Below, in pieces: positions 45,673 through 56,532 of a stretch of DNA of 64,000 nucleotides. Every line of letters starts with the position of its first letter. The stretch's first letter is position 1. The notes below the pieces were generated by a model. It saw nothing but the letters and a program-made list of their open reading frames with translations. It was not told where the DNA came from and did not search any database. The DNA comes from Candidatus Pollutiaquabacter sp. (lineage in GTDB: Bacteria > Bacteroidota > Bacteroidia > AKYH767-A > 2013-40CM-41-45), in contig CANIAS010000006.1 in the NCBI GenBank assembly GCA_947465495.1, forward strand, positions 1 through 64,000, read 5' to 3'. The position numbers and the translations under genes were made by a program.

Positions 45673-46290
45673 TCAGAATTTTCCAGCGGGCTTCTGGAAT
45701 ATTTTATTGCTTTCTTCGATAAAGAACAATAGTTCGTCGCGACCGGTTTTGTGGTCGGCGGATGTCAAGAAAAGCTGAGGAAGTTCCTCCCAGGTTTCGC
45801 GTAATGTTTTTTTGTAAGCCTCCACCGATCGTACAACTTGTTGTCGCGATATTTTGTCGCATTTCGTAAAAACGATCACGAATGGAATGCGATTACCTCC
45901 GAGCCAGTTGATGAACTCAAGGTCTGATTTTTGAGGGAGATGTCGTACGTCAACTAGCATGAAGACATTCATGAGATTGTCTCGCTTCATCATGTAATCG
46001 CGGATCATCTTTTGCCACTTGATGCGTTCGGTCCAGGAGACTTTAGCGTATCCAAATCCCGGAAGGTCAACGAGGTACCACTGCTTATTGATTAGGAAGT
46101 GGTTAATCAATTGCGTTTTACCAGGATTAGCAGAGGTCTTGGCCAGCGAGTTGTGGCCAGTAATCATGTTAATCAATGATGACTTTCCTACGTTTGATCG
46201 TCCGATAAAAGCATATTCCGGCAGTGCCGGTTCAGGGCATCCCTCGAAAGATGGATTGCTAATGACAAAAGATGCTTCGCGGATGATCAT
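45673..46290 (-). CDS. engB: Ribosome biogenesis GTP-binding protein EngB/YsxC
   Basis: YAFIGRSNVGKSSLINMITG; YLVDLPGFGYAKVS; FTKCDKIS. Confidence 0.96.
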   Translation of the reverse strand: MIIREASFVISNPSFEGCPEPALPEYAFIGRSNVGKSSLINMITGHNSLAKTSANPGKTQLINHFLINKQWYLVDLPGFGYAKVSWTERIKWQKMIRDYMMKRDNLMNVFMLVDVRHLPQKSDLEFINWLGGNRIPFVIVFTKCDKISRQQVVRSVEAYKKTLRETWEELPQLFLTSADHKTGRDELLFFIEESNKIFQKPAGKF

Positions 46291-46343
46291 AAAACGGACG
46301 GCAGTTGGTTGCCGAGAAGGTAAACGTAATTCCTGTAAACAGG

Positions 46344-47117
46344 TTAAACAACAGATGCGCCGAATTGTTTCGTCAGCCAGTCACTTAATAGACGATTGAA
46401 CTGATCGGGTTGCTCCATCATCGGAGCGTGACCACATTGGTCGATCCAGTATAAGCTACTGTTAGGCAATAAGCGATTGAATTCCTCGGCAACATCAGGA
46501 GGTGTGACGGTGTCTTGTTTGCCCCATATTAAACATGCCGGCCACTTCATGTCCTGCAAATCTTCGCTCATGTTGTGTCGAATGGCTGATTTTGCAAGTG
46601 AAAGAATTCGAATGAGTTTTCCTTTGTCGTTGACAATCCCATACACTTCATCGACCAGTTCTTTGGTAGCCGTTTGTGGATCGTAGAAGGTGTATTCTAC
46701 TTTGGTCTTGATGTAGTTGTAGTCTTCTCGCTTGGGGAAAGTGCCGCCCATTGCATTTTCGTAAAGCCCGGAGCTTCCGGTGAGGACAATACCTTTTACG
46801 TTTTCAGGGTGACGTTTTACGTAAACGAGTGTCACGTGGCCACCGAGTGAATTGCCAACAAAGATGATATCCTTTAATGCTTTAAAGGTGACGAAGTCGT
46901 AAACAAATTCAGCGAGTGCTTTCACGTTTGTGTTAAGAACCGGAAGTGTGTAGATCGGCATCAGCGGAATAATAACACGGTAGTTGGGTGAGAAGTGATT
47001 GACTACATCCATCCAGTTGCTCAACGCACCAAATAATCCGTGTAAAAGTATCAGCGGTTGTCCGCTTCCTTCTTCTATGTATTGAAAGTCGCCTTCCGAC
47101 TTGATCTCGTATCCCAT
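46344..47117 (-). CDS. Alpha/beta hydrolase
   Basis: PLILLHGLFGALSNW; FVGNSLGGHVTLVYVKRHPENVKGIVLTGSSG; DQCGHAPMMEQPDQF. Confidence 0.92.
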   Translation of the reverse strand: MGYEIKSEGDFQYIEEGSGQPLILLHGLFGALSNWMDVVNHFSPNYRVIIPLMPIYTLPVLNTNVKALAEFVYDFVTFKALKDIIFVGNSLGGHVTLVYVKRHPENVKGIVLTGSSGLYENAMGGTFPKREDYNYIKTKVEYTFYDPQTATKELVDEVYGIVNDKGKLIRILSLAKSAIRHNMSEDLQDMKWPACLIWGKQDTVTPPDVAEEFNRLLPNSSLYWIDQCGHAPMMEQPDQFNRLLSDWLTKQFGASVV

Positions 47118-47252
47118 ACAGGAGTTTTTCTCAAAATTAAGTAACAAAGGTACGCGACTTTTCTGGCTTGTGTAAAGAAGTGCGCGTACAGCGTGGTAAA
47201 GATGGGTGAATCAACAAGGCCTTAAACAGCCCAAAAACCAAAAGTTTTCAAC

Positions 47253-47307
47253 AAAGTGGGAGAAAGTGGTAGGAAGTGGTAAAAAAAGGATTACTTTAGC
47301 ACCACTT
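47253..47307 (+). promoter_or_regulatory. MraZ-binding repeat array in the mraZ/dcw promoter
   Basis: AAAGTGGGAG-AAAGTGGTAG-GAAGTGGTAA, GTGG at 47256/47266/47276 (10-bp period); inverted copy ACCACTT 47301-47307; candidate -7 TACTTTAG 47292-47299. Confidence 0.8.
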
Positions 47308-47320
47308 AAGAAACAGCAGA

Positions 47321-47785
47321 ATGGCGGGTTTTATCGGAGAATTTCCGTGTACAGTGGATGACAAGGGTCGCTTCCTGCTTCCGTCGGGCCTGAAGAAACA
47401 GGTACCGGCGAAAGAGCAGAAGCGTTTTGTGGTCCATCGCGGTTTTGATAAACACCTGGTGATGTACACTCGTAAAGAGTGGGAGCGAATTTCTGCTGAA
47501 GTGAATTCATTAAATCTTTATGTGCGTAAGAACTTGGAGTTCGTGCGCAAATTCAATCGCGGTGCTTCTGATGTTGAGCTTGACGGTACGAATCGTTTGC
47601 TGTTGCCAAAGACGTTGACGGAATATGCCGGAATCAAAAAGGATATCATCTTATTCGCCTTCGGAACCCGGATCGAGATTTGGTCGGAAGAGGAATATCA
47701 GCGCATGATGAAAGATGATGGCGATGGATTTGCCAAGCTGGCTGAAGATGTGATGGGAGGAGCTAAAAAAAATGACGAAGAGTAA
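47321..47785 (+). CDS. mraZ: Transcriptional regulator MraZ
   Basis: GEFPCTVDDKGRFLLPSGLKKQ; VELDGTNRLLLPKTLTEYAGI; head of dcw cluster. Confidence 0.96.
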   Translation: MAGFIGEFPCTVDDKGRFLLPSGLKKQVPAKEQKRFVVHRGFDKHLVMYTRKEWERISAEVNSLNLYVRKNLEFVRKFNRGASDVELDGTNRLLLPKTLTEYAGIKKDIILFAFGTRIEIWSEEEYQRMMKDDGDGFAKLAEDVMGGAKKNDEE

Positions 47786-48683
47786 TTATCACGATCCGGT
47801 TTTGCTCCGGGAAAGTGTTGATGCACTCGAAATCATAGAGAATGGCGTTTATGTGGACGTCACCATGGGAGGAGGAGGTCATACGCGGGAAATTCTGCGT
47901 CGACTGGGAGTAGAGGGAACGTTGTTTGGTTTCGATCAGGATGAAGAGGCGGGAGCTAATGCTCCCGATGACAAGCGTTTTACCTGGATTCGTCATAATT
48001 ACCGGTACCTGAAGCATTTCATGAGTTTTTACGAAAAGATGCCGGTACATGGAATCCTTGCGGATCTCGGCGTTTCGTCGCATCAGTTTGACATTGCGGA
48101 TCGTGGGTTTTCCATCCGCTTTGATGGACCATTAGACATGCGCATGAATCGTGCTTCGCAGGTATCTGCTTCCACGGTGGTTAATACCTATAACCAGGAA
48201 GAGTTGATGAGGGTTTTTAGGGACTATGCAGAGTTGCGAAATGCACGTGAATTATCGCTGAGAATTGTTGCTGCACGCGCAGAAACGCAGTTCTCGACCA
48301 CCACACAGTTGCGAGAAATAGCGCAGCCCATCGCTGAGCGTGGTAACGAAGCACAATACATGGCTCGCATCTTTCAGGCACTTCGAATTGAAGTGAATGA
48401 TGAGTTGTCAGCCTTGAAAGAAATGTTGCAGCGGGCTGCTGAAGTGTTAGCTCCAGGTGGACGATTGGTAGTGATTTCGTATCACTCATTAGAAGACAGA
48501 CTGGTCAAGAATTTTATTGCTCACGGCAAATTCGAAGGCGAAGCAGAGAAGGATATTTTCGGAAATACAGCAGCTGTTCCGTTGAAAGCCGTAGTTAAGA
48601 AACCCGTGGAGCCCACACACGAAGAAATTGCACGCAACCCGCGTGCCCGCAGTGCAAAAATGAGAATAGCTGAAAAGCGCTAA
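47772..48683 (+). CDS. rsmH: 16S rRNA m4C1402 methyltransferase
   Basis: HDPVLLRESVDAL; VTMGGGGHTREILRR; LADLGVSSHQFD; VVISYHSLEDRLVK. Confidence 0.97.
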   Translation: MTKSNYHDPVLLRESVDALEIIENGVYVDVTMGGGGHTREILRRLGVEGTLFGFDQDEEAGANAPDDKRFTWIRHNYRYLKHFMSFYEKMPVHGILADLGVSSHQFDIADRGFSIRFDGPLDMRMNRASQVSASTVVNTYNQEELMRVFRDYAELRNARELSLRIVAARAETQFSTTTQLREIAQPIAERGNEAQYMARIFQALRIEVNDELSALKEMLQRAAEVLAPGGRLVVISYHSLEDRLVKNFIAHGKFEGEAEKDIFGNTAAVPLKAVVKKPVEPTHEEIARNPRARSAKMRIAEKR

Positions 48684-48690
48684 TTACACT

Positions 48691-49125
48691 ATGTCGCAAA
48701 AAAAAGTGAAGGAGTCAGCGGAAAATGAAGTCGTCGATGTGGCGGCAGAGTCAGCCGCTGAGACGCAGCCCAAACGCAGGTCGTCACGACCAGCGCGTGG
48801 TTTCGTGAAATTCATCAATGTGTTCGATTGGTTCGATAAGAATCACTTTGCGAACAACATGCCGTTCATCCTGTTCTTGACCATGCTCGTAATCGGATAT
48901 ATCGCGAACAGTTATAATGCGGAACGCATCATTCGTAACATCGACAAGACGAAGGTGGAACTTAAAGAAAAGAACGCCGAGTTTATTTCTACACGTTCCC
49001 AATTGATGTTTAAAAGTAAGCAGTCAGAAGTGGCTCGTGCCGTTGCTGCTACCGGAGTATTTGAAAGCAAAGAGCCGCCTAAGAAACTGTTCGTTGTGGA
49101 AACAAAAGAAAATAAGCAGGACTAA
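48691..49125 (+). CDS. FtsL-like cell division protein
   Basis: Single TM (MPFILFLTMLVIGYIANSYNAERIIRNID) plus coiled coil, between rsmH and the division PBP. Confidence 0.85.
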   Translation: MSQKKVKESAENEVVDVAAESAAETQPKRRSSRPARGFVKFINVFDWFDKNHFANNMPFILFLTMLVIGYIANSYNAERIIRNIDKTKVELKEKNAEFISTRSQLMFKSKQSEVARAVAATGVFESKEPPKKLFVVETKENKQD

Positions 49126-49131
49126 TAAAGC

Positions 49132-51237
49132 ATGGAAGCCCGGAAGTCCATTCTCAAACGTATTTACCTTTCATTCTTCGCTATCTGCTTGTTCGGATGT
49201 GCGATTCTTTTCAAGATAGGGTGGATTCAATTTGTGGAGGGCTCTATGTGGAAACAGCGGGCGGATAGTCTGATGCTTGATTATAAAACAATCGAAGCTT
49301 CCCGCGGCAACATCTTTTCGTCCGATGGTAGCTTGTTAGCCACATCAGTTCCAATTTATGATTTACGGATGGATACCCGTGCAGGCGCCATTACCGATGA
49401 GATTTTTAATTCCAAAGTGGATAGCCTGTCAACCGGATTAGCATTGATTTTTAAAGACAAATCGGAACAGGAATACCGTGAAGAGTTATTCACTGCGCGT
49501 ACTAAGAAAGAACGTTACCACCTGATACACCGGGCTGCCAGTTATCCTGAATTGCTTCAGGTAAAACGCCTTCCGATTTTTAACATGGGGCGTTACAAAG
49601 GTGGACTATTAATCGAACAGAGAAGCAAGCGTGAACTTCCGTTTCGTGAATTGGCGCAGCGTACCATAGGTGTTATGCGCGAAGTTAAACCGGTTGGCAT
49701 AGAAGCCGCCTTTAACGATGACCTTAAAGGAATTAGTGGTAAGAGACTCATGCAAAAGATTTCAGGAAATACCTGGAAACCTGTGAATGACAAGGATGAG
49801 ATTGAGCCTAAAGATGGCAATGATATCGTTACTACTATTGATTTGAATATTCAGGACGTAGCGGAGAGTTCATTGGAGGAACATTTGCGATTGCACAATG
49901 CCGATCATGGATGCGCCGTGTTGATGGAAGTTGCTACAGGTGAAATAAAAGCTATTGCTAATTTATCCCGCGAGGTCGACGGTTCCTACATTGAGAAATT
50001 CAATTATGCGATTGCTGAAGCTACAGAGCCTGGCTCGACGTTCAAGCTGGCTTCGATGTTGGCTGTCATCGACGATGGATTGGCGGACACTTCTGATTTT
50101 GTATTCGTAGGCAATGGGACAACGTTCTACTTCGGGGCAAAAATGGAAGACTCGCACCCGCCACACGCTGCTCGTCTTACCGTCAATGACATCTTTGCTC
50201 ATTCATCCAATGTCGGGACTTCGCGGTTGATTTATCAAAACTACGCCAAGCACCCTCAGACATTCATTGATAAACTACACGGTTTCGGACTAGGTGCCAA
50301 ATTAAATCTTCAGATTGAAGGAGAAGGTAAACCTTTGGTAAAAAACGCTAGCGACAAAGACTGGTCTGCGCTTTCGTTGCCCTGGATCTCCATCGGTTAC
50401 GAATCAAAGATTACTCCGCTTCAGACCCTCACTTTTTATAATGCTGTTGCAAACAATGGCCGGATGGTCCGTCCCAGATTCGTAAAAGAAATTCGTCATC
50501 GTGGTCAGTTGGTGGAATCTTTTCCGACAGAAATCATACGTGATTCAATAGCCTCTCAGGCAGCACTTGCCAAAGCGCGTGCCATGATGGAAGGAGTCGT
50601 TGAACATGGTACAGGATCGGTATTGAATAATTCGCCATATAAAGTCGCCGGGAAAACAGGTACTGCGCGAATTAATAAACCCAACTCAGGATATGAAAAA
50701 GGAGGTGTTTCTTATCAAGCTTCATTCGTTGGTTACTTCCCGGCTGATCATCCTGTTTACAGTTGCATTGTCGTTGTTTACGCACCATCTAATAATGTCT
50801 ATTACGGCGGCGCAGTAGCTGCTCCTGTGTTTAAGGATATTGCAGATAAAGTTTATTCTACGCGCATGGATCTCCATGCTGAACCCTTGGAGAAGGATAC
50901 AACGGTGTCAGATCCGCTGCCAATTACCAAAGCAGGTTATCAGCAGGATATGTTGAATGTACTGGACGAAATGTCCATCGCGCATGCCCCGGCAGCAGAT
51001 CAGGCAGCATGGGTCGCTACTTCAGCCGATAAGCAAAGAGTCTCAATGACTCCTCGTAAGTATAAAGATGGTGTTATCCCTAATGTAGTTGGAATGGGAC
51101 TTCGCGATGCCATGTTTGTATTGGAAAATGAAGGACTTCATGTAAAAGTGACGGGTCGTGGATTGGTTACAAAACAATCAATCACTGCGGGCGCCGCTAT
51201 CTATAAAGGACAAACCATTCAATTGGAATTGAACTGA
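49132..51237 (+). CDS. ftsI: Division-specific penicillin-binding protein with C-terminal PASTA domain
   Basis: EPGSTFKLAS, SSNVGTSRLI, KTGTARI; C-terminal PNVVGMGLRDAMFVLENEGLHVKVTGRG. Confidence 0.95.
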   Translation: MEARKSILKRIYLSFFAICLFGCAILFKIGWIQFVEGSMWKQRADSLMLDYKTIEASRGNIFSSDGSLLATSVPIYDLRMDTRAGAITDEIFNSKVDSLSTGLALIFKDKSEQEYREELFTARTKKERYHLIHRAASYPELLQVKRLPIFNMGRYKGGLLIEQRSKRELPFRELAQRTIGVMREVKPVGIEAAFNDDLKGISGKRLMQKISGNTWKPVNDKDEIEPKDGNDIVTTIDLNIQDVAESSLEEHLRLHNADHGCAVLMEVATGEIKAIANLSREVDGSYIEKFNYAIAEATEPGSTFKLASMLAVIDDGLADTSDFVFVGNGTTFYFGAKMEDSHPPHAARLTVNDIFAHSSNVGTSRLIYQNYAKHPQTFIDKLHGFGLGAKLNLQIEGEGKPLVKNASDKDWSALSLPWISIGYESKITPLQTLTFYNAVANNGRMVRPRFVKEIRHRGQLVESFPTEIIRDSIASQAALAKARAMMEGVVEHGTGSVLNNSPYKVAGKTGTARINKPNSGYEKGGVSYQASFVGYFPADHPVYSCIVVVYAPSNNVYYGGAVAAPVFKDIADKVYSTRMDLHAEPLEKDTTVSDPLPITKAGYQQDMLNVLDEMSIAHAPAADQAAWVATSADKQRVSMTPRKYKDGVIPNVVGMGLRDAMFVLENEGLHVKVTGRGLVTKQSITAGAAIYKGQTIQLELN

Positions 51238-52697
51238 TGAAACAACTCAAGGACATCTTGTATAAAGCAGGCATCCTAGAAGTTGCCGGCACTACCGCTA
51301 TCGGAGTGACGGAGCTTTGTTTTGATTCCCGCAAAGTACGACATGGGTCGCTATTTATTGCGGTGCGTGGAACTCAGTCCGACGGGCATCAATTCATTCA
51401 GCAAGTTGTGCAGAGCGGAGCGCTATCCATTGTGTGTGAGACTTTTCCTGAAGTGCTTCATCCAAGTGTGACTTACGTGCGTGTTCAGGATTCTGGAGCA
51501 GCATTGGGTATCATTGCTTCCAATTTTTATGATAATCCTTCTGAGAAGTTGAAGCTGGTGGGTATCACTGGAACGAATGGAAAAACGACTACTGTTACGC
51601 TGCTTTTTCAATTATACCGTCAGTTAGGTTATTCAGCAGGATTGATTTCAACGGTCCGAAATCAGATAAACGATCAGGTCATTCCAAGTACACACACTAC
51701 TCCCGATCCTATCCAATTGAACGCGTTGCTTTCGGCAATGGTTGATGAGGATTGTCAGTTTGCTTTTATGGAAGTAAGTTCCCACGCAGTCGTTCAAAAA
51801 CGAATCGCTGGGGTTCAGTTCGCTGGTGGTGTATTTACCAACATCACTCACGATCACTTGGATTATCACAAGACGTTCGATGAATACTTGAAAGCTAAGA
51901 AAGGATTTTTTGATAGTCTTACGGCTGGAGCATTTGCATTGACCAATATCGACGACAAAAATGGAATGGTCATGCTTCAGAATACCAAAGCGGATAAACA
52001 TACCTACGCAGTTCGTAGTATGGCTGAATTCAAATGTCGGCTGATAGAAAACCACTTTTCAGGATTGCTGTTGAATTTGGATGGTCAGGATGTGCTGTGT
52101 CGGTTAGTTGGCAGTTTTAACGCCTATAACCTGACCGCTGCCTATGCTACAGCTTTGTTGCTCAATGAGGATAAGCTGAATGTACTTACTGCTTTGAGTT
52201 TGCTGGCCCCGGTTGAAGGCAGATTTGATCATGTGACTTCGTCTAAGCAAGTTATTGGAGTAATCGATTACGCGCATACGCCCGATGCTTTGGAGAATGT
52301 ATTAAATACACTTCATGACGTCTCAGCGGGGAATGGCAAGATCATTACCATCGTAGGTTGTGGTGGCGATCGTGATGCGGCAAAACGTCCGGTCATGGCT
52401 CGTATTGCTTGTGAGTTGAGCGACCGCGTGATACTGACCAGCGACAATCCTCGATCCGAAGATCCCTCAGTGATTATTCAACAGATGGAGAAGGGTGTTC
52501 CGCTGAAAGACCAGCGAAAGACGTTATCGATTGTCGATCGTAAAGAAGCCATTAAGATAGCAATCTCCTTGTCGGCTCCGGGAGACATCATTTTAGTGGC
52601 TGGAAAAGGCCATGAGAAATACCAGGAAGTAAAAGGCGTTCGTCAACCATTTGACGATAAAAAAGTGATCGAAGAACTTTTTAAAATGATGGATTGA
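51237..52697 (+). CDS. murE: UDP-MurNAc-tripeptide synthetase
   Basis: [45 protein letters not shown]. Confidence 0.96.
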   Translation: MKQLKDILYKAGILEVAGTTAIGVTELCFDSRKVRHGSLFIAVRGTQSDGHQFIQQVVQSGALSIVCETFPEVLHPSVTYVRVQDSGAALGIIASNFYDNPSEKLKLVGITGTNGKTTTVTLLFQLYRQLGYSAGLISTVRNQINDQVIPSTHTTPDPIQLNALLSAMVDEDCQFAFMEVSSHAVVQKRIAGVQFAGGVFTNITHDHLDYHKTFDEYLKAKKGFFDSLTAGAFALTNIDDKNGMVMLQNTKADKHTYAVRSMAEFKCRLIENHFSGLLLNLDGQDVLCRLVGSFNAYNLTAAYATALLLNEDKLNVLTALSLLAPVEGRFDHVTSSKQVIGVIDYAHTPDALENVLNTLHDVSAGNGKIITIVGCGGDRDAAKRPVMARIACELSDRVILTSDNPRSEDPSVIIQQMEKGVPLKDQRKTLSIVDRKEAIKIAISLSAPGDIILVAGKGHEKYQEVKGVRQPFDDKKVIEELFKMMD

Positions 52698-52699
52698 TT

Positions 52700-53959
52700 A
52701 TGCTTTATTACTTGTTCCGATACCTCGATCAATACTACAACATTCCGGGAGCCGGAGTGTTTCAGTATATCTCTTTCCGCGCAGCAATGGCTGTCATTAC
52801 TTCGCTGCTTATTTCGTTAGTGTTTGGAAAAAACATTATCAAGATGCTGCATCGGATGCAAGTAGGTGAGACTGTTCGCGATCTTGGTTTGGAAGGGCAG
52901 AAAGAAAAACAAGGCACTCCAACCATGGGTGGTTTTATCATCCTCTCCGCTATTCTTATTCCAACACTGCTCTTTGCTCGACTTCTGAACGTTTACATCA
53001 TCCTGATGCTGGTTACCACTATTTGGCTGGGATTGATTGGGTTTCTGGACGATTACATCAAGGTGTTCAAAAAAGACAAAGAAGGGTTGGCGGGGCGTTT
53101 CAAAGTACTTGGGCAAATTGGCTTGGGTATTATCGTTGGTGTGACGCTTTATTTCAATAAAAATGTTGTCGTAAAAGAACGGAATACGAAAGACCGAATA
53201 ATGGTTGAACATGTGAACTCTAATGTAATTGAAGATATACGTTTGCACGAAGAAGCACTTTATGCTAAAGAAAGTATTAAGTCAACCCGGACAACAATTC
53301 CGTTTGTCAAAAATCACGAGTTTGATTACGCGTTTCTGATCAAGTGGATCGGAGATGGTTATCGTAGCTGGTCCTGGCTCATCTTCATCCCGATGGTCAT
53401 ATTGATTATTACCGCCGTCTCTAATGGCGCCAATATTACCGACGGAATTGATGGACTGGCAACTGGAACTTCTGCGATTGTCGGAGCTACGCTGGGAATA
53501 CTGGCTTACGTTTCCGGTAATACAGTCTTCGCAAATTATCTCAACATCATGTATATCCCATTCTCTGGAGAGTTGGTGATTTTCATGGCGGCCTTTGTTG
53601 GAGCGTGTGTTGGTTTCTTATGGTACAACGCTTACCCTGCGCAAGTCTTCATGGGCGATACAGGTAGTTTGGCGTTAGGAGGCATAATCGCCACGTTCGC
53701 TATCGCGATTCGAAAGGAGCTGCTTATTCCAATTCTCTGTGGAATTTTTTTCGTGGAAAATCTTTCCGTCGTCATGCAAGTGAGTTATTTCAAATACACC
53801 AAGAAGAAGTACGGCGAAGGAAGACGGATTTTTAAAATGTCTCCGTTGCACCATCACTATCAAAAATCAGGATATCATGAATCGAAGATTGTTTCTCGGT
53901 TCTGGATCATAGGGATTTTTCTCGCGATTGTCACCATTGTAACACTCAAACTAAGGTAG
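52700..53959 (+). CDS. mraY: Phospho-MurNAc-pentapeptide transferase
   Basis: [43 protein letters not shown]; start at ATG 52700. Confidence 0.97.
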   Translation: MLYYLFRYLDQYYNIPGAGVFQYISFRAAMAVITSLLISLVFGKNIIKMLHRMQVGETVRDLGLEGQKEKQGTPTMGGFIILSAILIPTLLFARLLNVYIILMLVTTIWLGLIGFLDDYIKVFKKDKEGLAGRFKVLGQIGLGIIVGVTLYFNKNVVVKERNTKDRIMVEHVNSNVIEDIRLHEEALYAKESIKSTRTTIPFVKNHEFDYAFLIKWIGDGYRSWSWLIFIPMVILIITAVSNGANITDGIDGLATGTSAIVGATLGILAYVSGNTVFANYLNIMYIPFSGELVIFMAAFVGACVGFLWYNAYPAQVFMGDTGSLALGGIIATFAIAIRKELLIPILCGIFFVENLSVVMQVSYFKYTKKKYGEGRRIFKMSPLHHHYQKSGYHESKIVSRFWIIGIFLAIVTIVTLKLR

Positions 53960-53979
53960 CGATCATCTCACCACCAACC

Positions 53980-55332
53980 ATGAACACACACACCACACCA
54001 TATTTTTTAGTAGTACTCGGCGCAGCGGAAAGCGGCGTTGGTGCTGCTGTATTGGCTGTGAAGCAAGGTTTGAAGGTGCTTGTTTCGGATAGCGGAAAAA
54101 TCAAAGAAGAGTACAAGCAGTTGCTGAATCGTTATGCAATTGAGTGGGAAGAAGATGGCCATTCCATCGATCGTGTTTTAAGCGCCACTGAAGTCGTGAA
54201 GAGTCCTGGCATTCCAGAAAAGGCGCCGTTGGTCAAGCAGTTGACGGCAAAAGGCATACCAGTCATCTCTGAAATAGAATTTGCCGGTCGTTATACCAAG
54301 GCTAAGATTGTTGGCATCACTGGCACCAATGGAAAGACAACTACAACATTGTTGACGTATCACATTCTGCAAAAAGCAGGATTGAACGTTGGGTTGGCTG
54401 GTAATGTTGGAAAGAGTTTCGCCTTGCAAGTGGCCGAGAATCACTTTGACTATTACGTGCTCGAACTCAGCAGTTTTCAACTCGACGGATTGCGCGATTT
54501 CAAATGCGACATCGCTATTCTCACCAATATCACCCCGGATCATTTGGACCGTTATGAATATCAATTAGAGAATTACGTGAAATCAAAGTTCCGTATTACG
54601 CGCAATCAAGGTCCCGACGATCACTTCGTGTATTGCGCGGATGATCCTATCACCGGTGAGAATCTACACTTTATCAGCGGCGCTGCACGACAACTTCCAT
54701 TCTCCATCAAATCCCGCCTTACGGATGGAGCCTACTTAGAACATCAAACACTAACAATACACACCAATCAACAATCCTTCACTATGCTTATTCATGAACT
54801 CGCCTTACAAGGCAAACACAACCTTTACAATTCCATGGCTGCTGGTATCGCTGCCCGCGTATTGGACATTCGTAACGAAGTAATTCGCGAAAGTCTCTCC
54901 GATTTTCGGAATGTTGAACACCGCCTTGAAGTAGTAACTACGGTGCACGGCATCGAATTCATTAACGATTCCAAAGCGACCAACGTGAATTCAACCTGGT
55001 ATGCCCTCGAGAGCATGACGCGTCCTGTTGTATTGATTTTGGGTGGCGTTGATAAAGGAAATGACTATTCTACCTTGGTTGACTTGGCCAAAGACAAGAT
55101 CAAAGCAATCGTTTGCATGGGAACGGACAACCGTAAGATTATACGTGCATTCAAAGACGTAGTCGCTGAAATTGTCGAAACCAAATCTGCCGAAGAAGCT
55201 GTTCAAGAATCCTATCGACTTGGCAAAAAAGGTGATGTAGTCTTATTGTCGCCGGCCTGCGCTAGTTTTGACTTGTTTGAAAACTACGAAGACCGCGGCC
55301 GTCAATTTAAGAAAGCGGTTCGTGCACTGTGA
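53980..55332 (+). CDS. murD: UDP-MurNAc-L-alanine--D-glutamate ligase
   Basis: [49 protein letters not shown]. Confidence 0.97.
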   Translation: MNTHTTPYFLVVLGAAESGVGAAVLAVKQGLKVLVSDSGKIKEEYKQLLNRYAIEWEEDGHSIDRVLSATEVVKSPGIPEKAPLVKQLTAKGIPVISEIEFAGRYTKAKIVGITGTNGKTTTTLLTYHILQKAGLNVGLAGNVGKSFALQVAENHFDYYVLELSSFQLDGLRDFKCDIAILTNITPDHLDRYEYQLENYVKSKFRITRNQGPDDHFVYCADDPITGENLHFISGAARQLPFSIKSRLTDGAYLEHQTLTIHTNQQSFTMLIHELALQGKHNLYNSMAAGIAARVLDIRNEVIRESLSDFRNVEHRLEVVTTVHGIEFINDSKATNVNSTWYALESMTRPVVLILGGVDKGNDYSTLVDLAKDKIKAIVCMGTDNRKIIRAFKDVVAEIVETKSAEEAVQESYRLGKKGDVVLLSPACASFDLFENYEDRGRQFKKAVRAL

Positions 55333-55356
55333 TTTGTAGTTCCATCCGTATTTAAA

Positions 55357-56532
55357 ATGTACGTTTCCATGCAAGCTACCTGGCTAGATAAATACTTTAA
55401 AGGCGACCGAACGATCTGGAGGATTGTTTTCATGTTGTCGATTTTTTCGTTGCTAGCCGTTTATAGCAGCACGGGTACGTTGGCCTATAAGTATCAGAAG
55501 GGCAACACCGAATATTATCTTTTAAAGCATCTCATGATCCTTGCATTTGGTTTGGTGCTCATGTATGCGGCGCATCGTGTGAAGTATACATTTTATTTGA
55601 AGCTCTCAGCCATTTTACTTTGGGTCACTATTCCCTTATTGGGGTTGACCTTGGTGTTAGGTACGAATTTAAATGAGGCCAGTCGGTGGTTAACATTGCC
55701 GGGTATTAACATCACCTTCCAGACTTCCGACTTTGCCAAATTAGCACTCGTGATCTATGTAGCCAGGGTGTTGTCTAAAAGGCAGGATGAAGAGATGACG
55801 TTCAAGTCGATCTTTTGGCCACTTCTTTTGCCCGTAATGGCAGTCTGTGCTTTAATTCTCCCTGCTAATTTTTCAACGTCAGCGGTACTCTTTATTTCCT
55901 GTTTATTTTTAATGCTAATAGGTAGAGTTAAGGTGAAGCACATTCTGTCTATGTTTGGCATCGGACTCGTGCTTTTCATGTTTTACATTGGCTATTCATT
56001 TGCTACTGGTAACTTAGGTCGAATTAAGACCTGGCAAGCTCGTATCGAGCGCTTCAAAAGTGCGGAAGCGGAAGATAATTATCAGTCGGATCAGGCAAAG
56101 ATTGCTATCGCTAATGGAGGTTTGATTGGGAAGTTTCCAGGCAATAGCACACAGCGCAATTTTTTACCCCACCCATATTCCGATTTTATCTTCGCCATAA
56201 TTCTGGAAGAGTACGGAATGATAGGCGGAGCTCTTATCCTCTTCTTATACATATTGTTGTTTTACCGTGTGATCCGATTTATCCATCATAGCCCGATGGC
56301 ATTCGGTACGCTCTTGTCGGTTGGATGTACATTCATTCTCATCTTTCAGGCAATGATTAATATGGCGGTGGCGGTTGGATTACTTCCGGTCACTGGTCAG
56401 CCGTTGCCTTTGGTCAGCATGGGCGGCTCCTCCATTTGGTTTACCAGTATCGGTATTGGTATTGTGTTGAGTGTTAGTCGTCAAATTGAAAAAGAAAAGA
56501 AAGAAGGAGGAGGCGAACTTGCAGAAGCGTAA
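55357..56532 (+). CDS. ftsW: FtsW/RodA/SpoVE-family septal glycosyltransferase
   Basis: GTNLNEASRWLTLPG; NGGLIGKFPGNSTQRNFLPHPYSDFIFAIILEEYG; LPLVSMGGSS. Confidence 0.96.
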   Translation: MYVSMQATWLDKYFKGDRTIWRIVFMLSIFSLLAVYSSTGTLAYKYQKGNTEYYLLKHLMILAFGLVLMYAAHRVKYTFYLKLSAILLWVTIPLLGLTLVLGTNLNEASRWLTLPGINITFQTSDFAKLALVIYVARVLSKRQDEEMTFKSIFWPLLLPVMAVCALILPANFSTSAVLFISCLFLMLIGRVKVKHILSMFGIGLVLFMFYIGYSFATGNLGRIKTWQARIERFKSAEAEDNYQSDQAKIAIANGGLIGKFPGNSTQRNFLPHPYSDFIFAIILEEYGMIGGALILFLYILLFYRVIRFIHHSPMAFGTLLSVGCTFILIFQAMINMAVAVGLLPVTGQPLPLVSMGGSSIWFTSIGIGIVLSVSRQIEKEKKEGGGELAEA

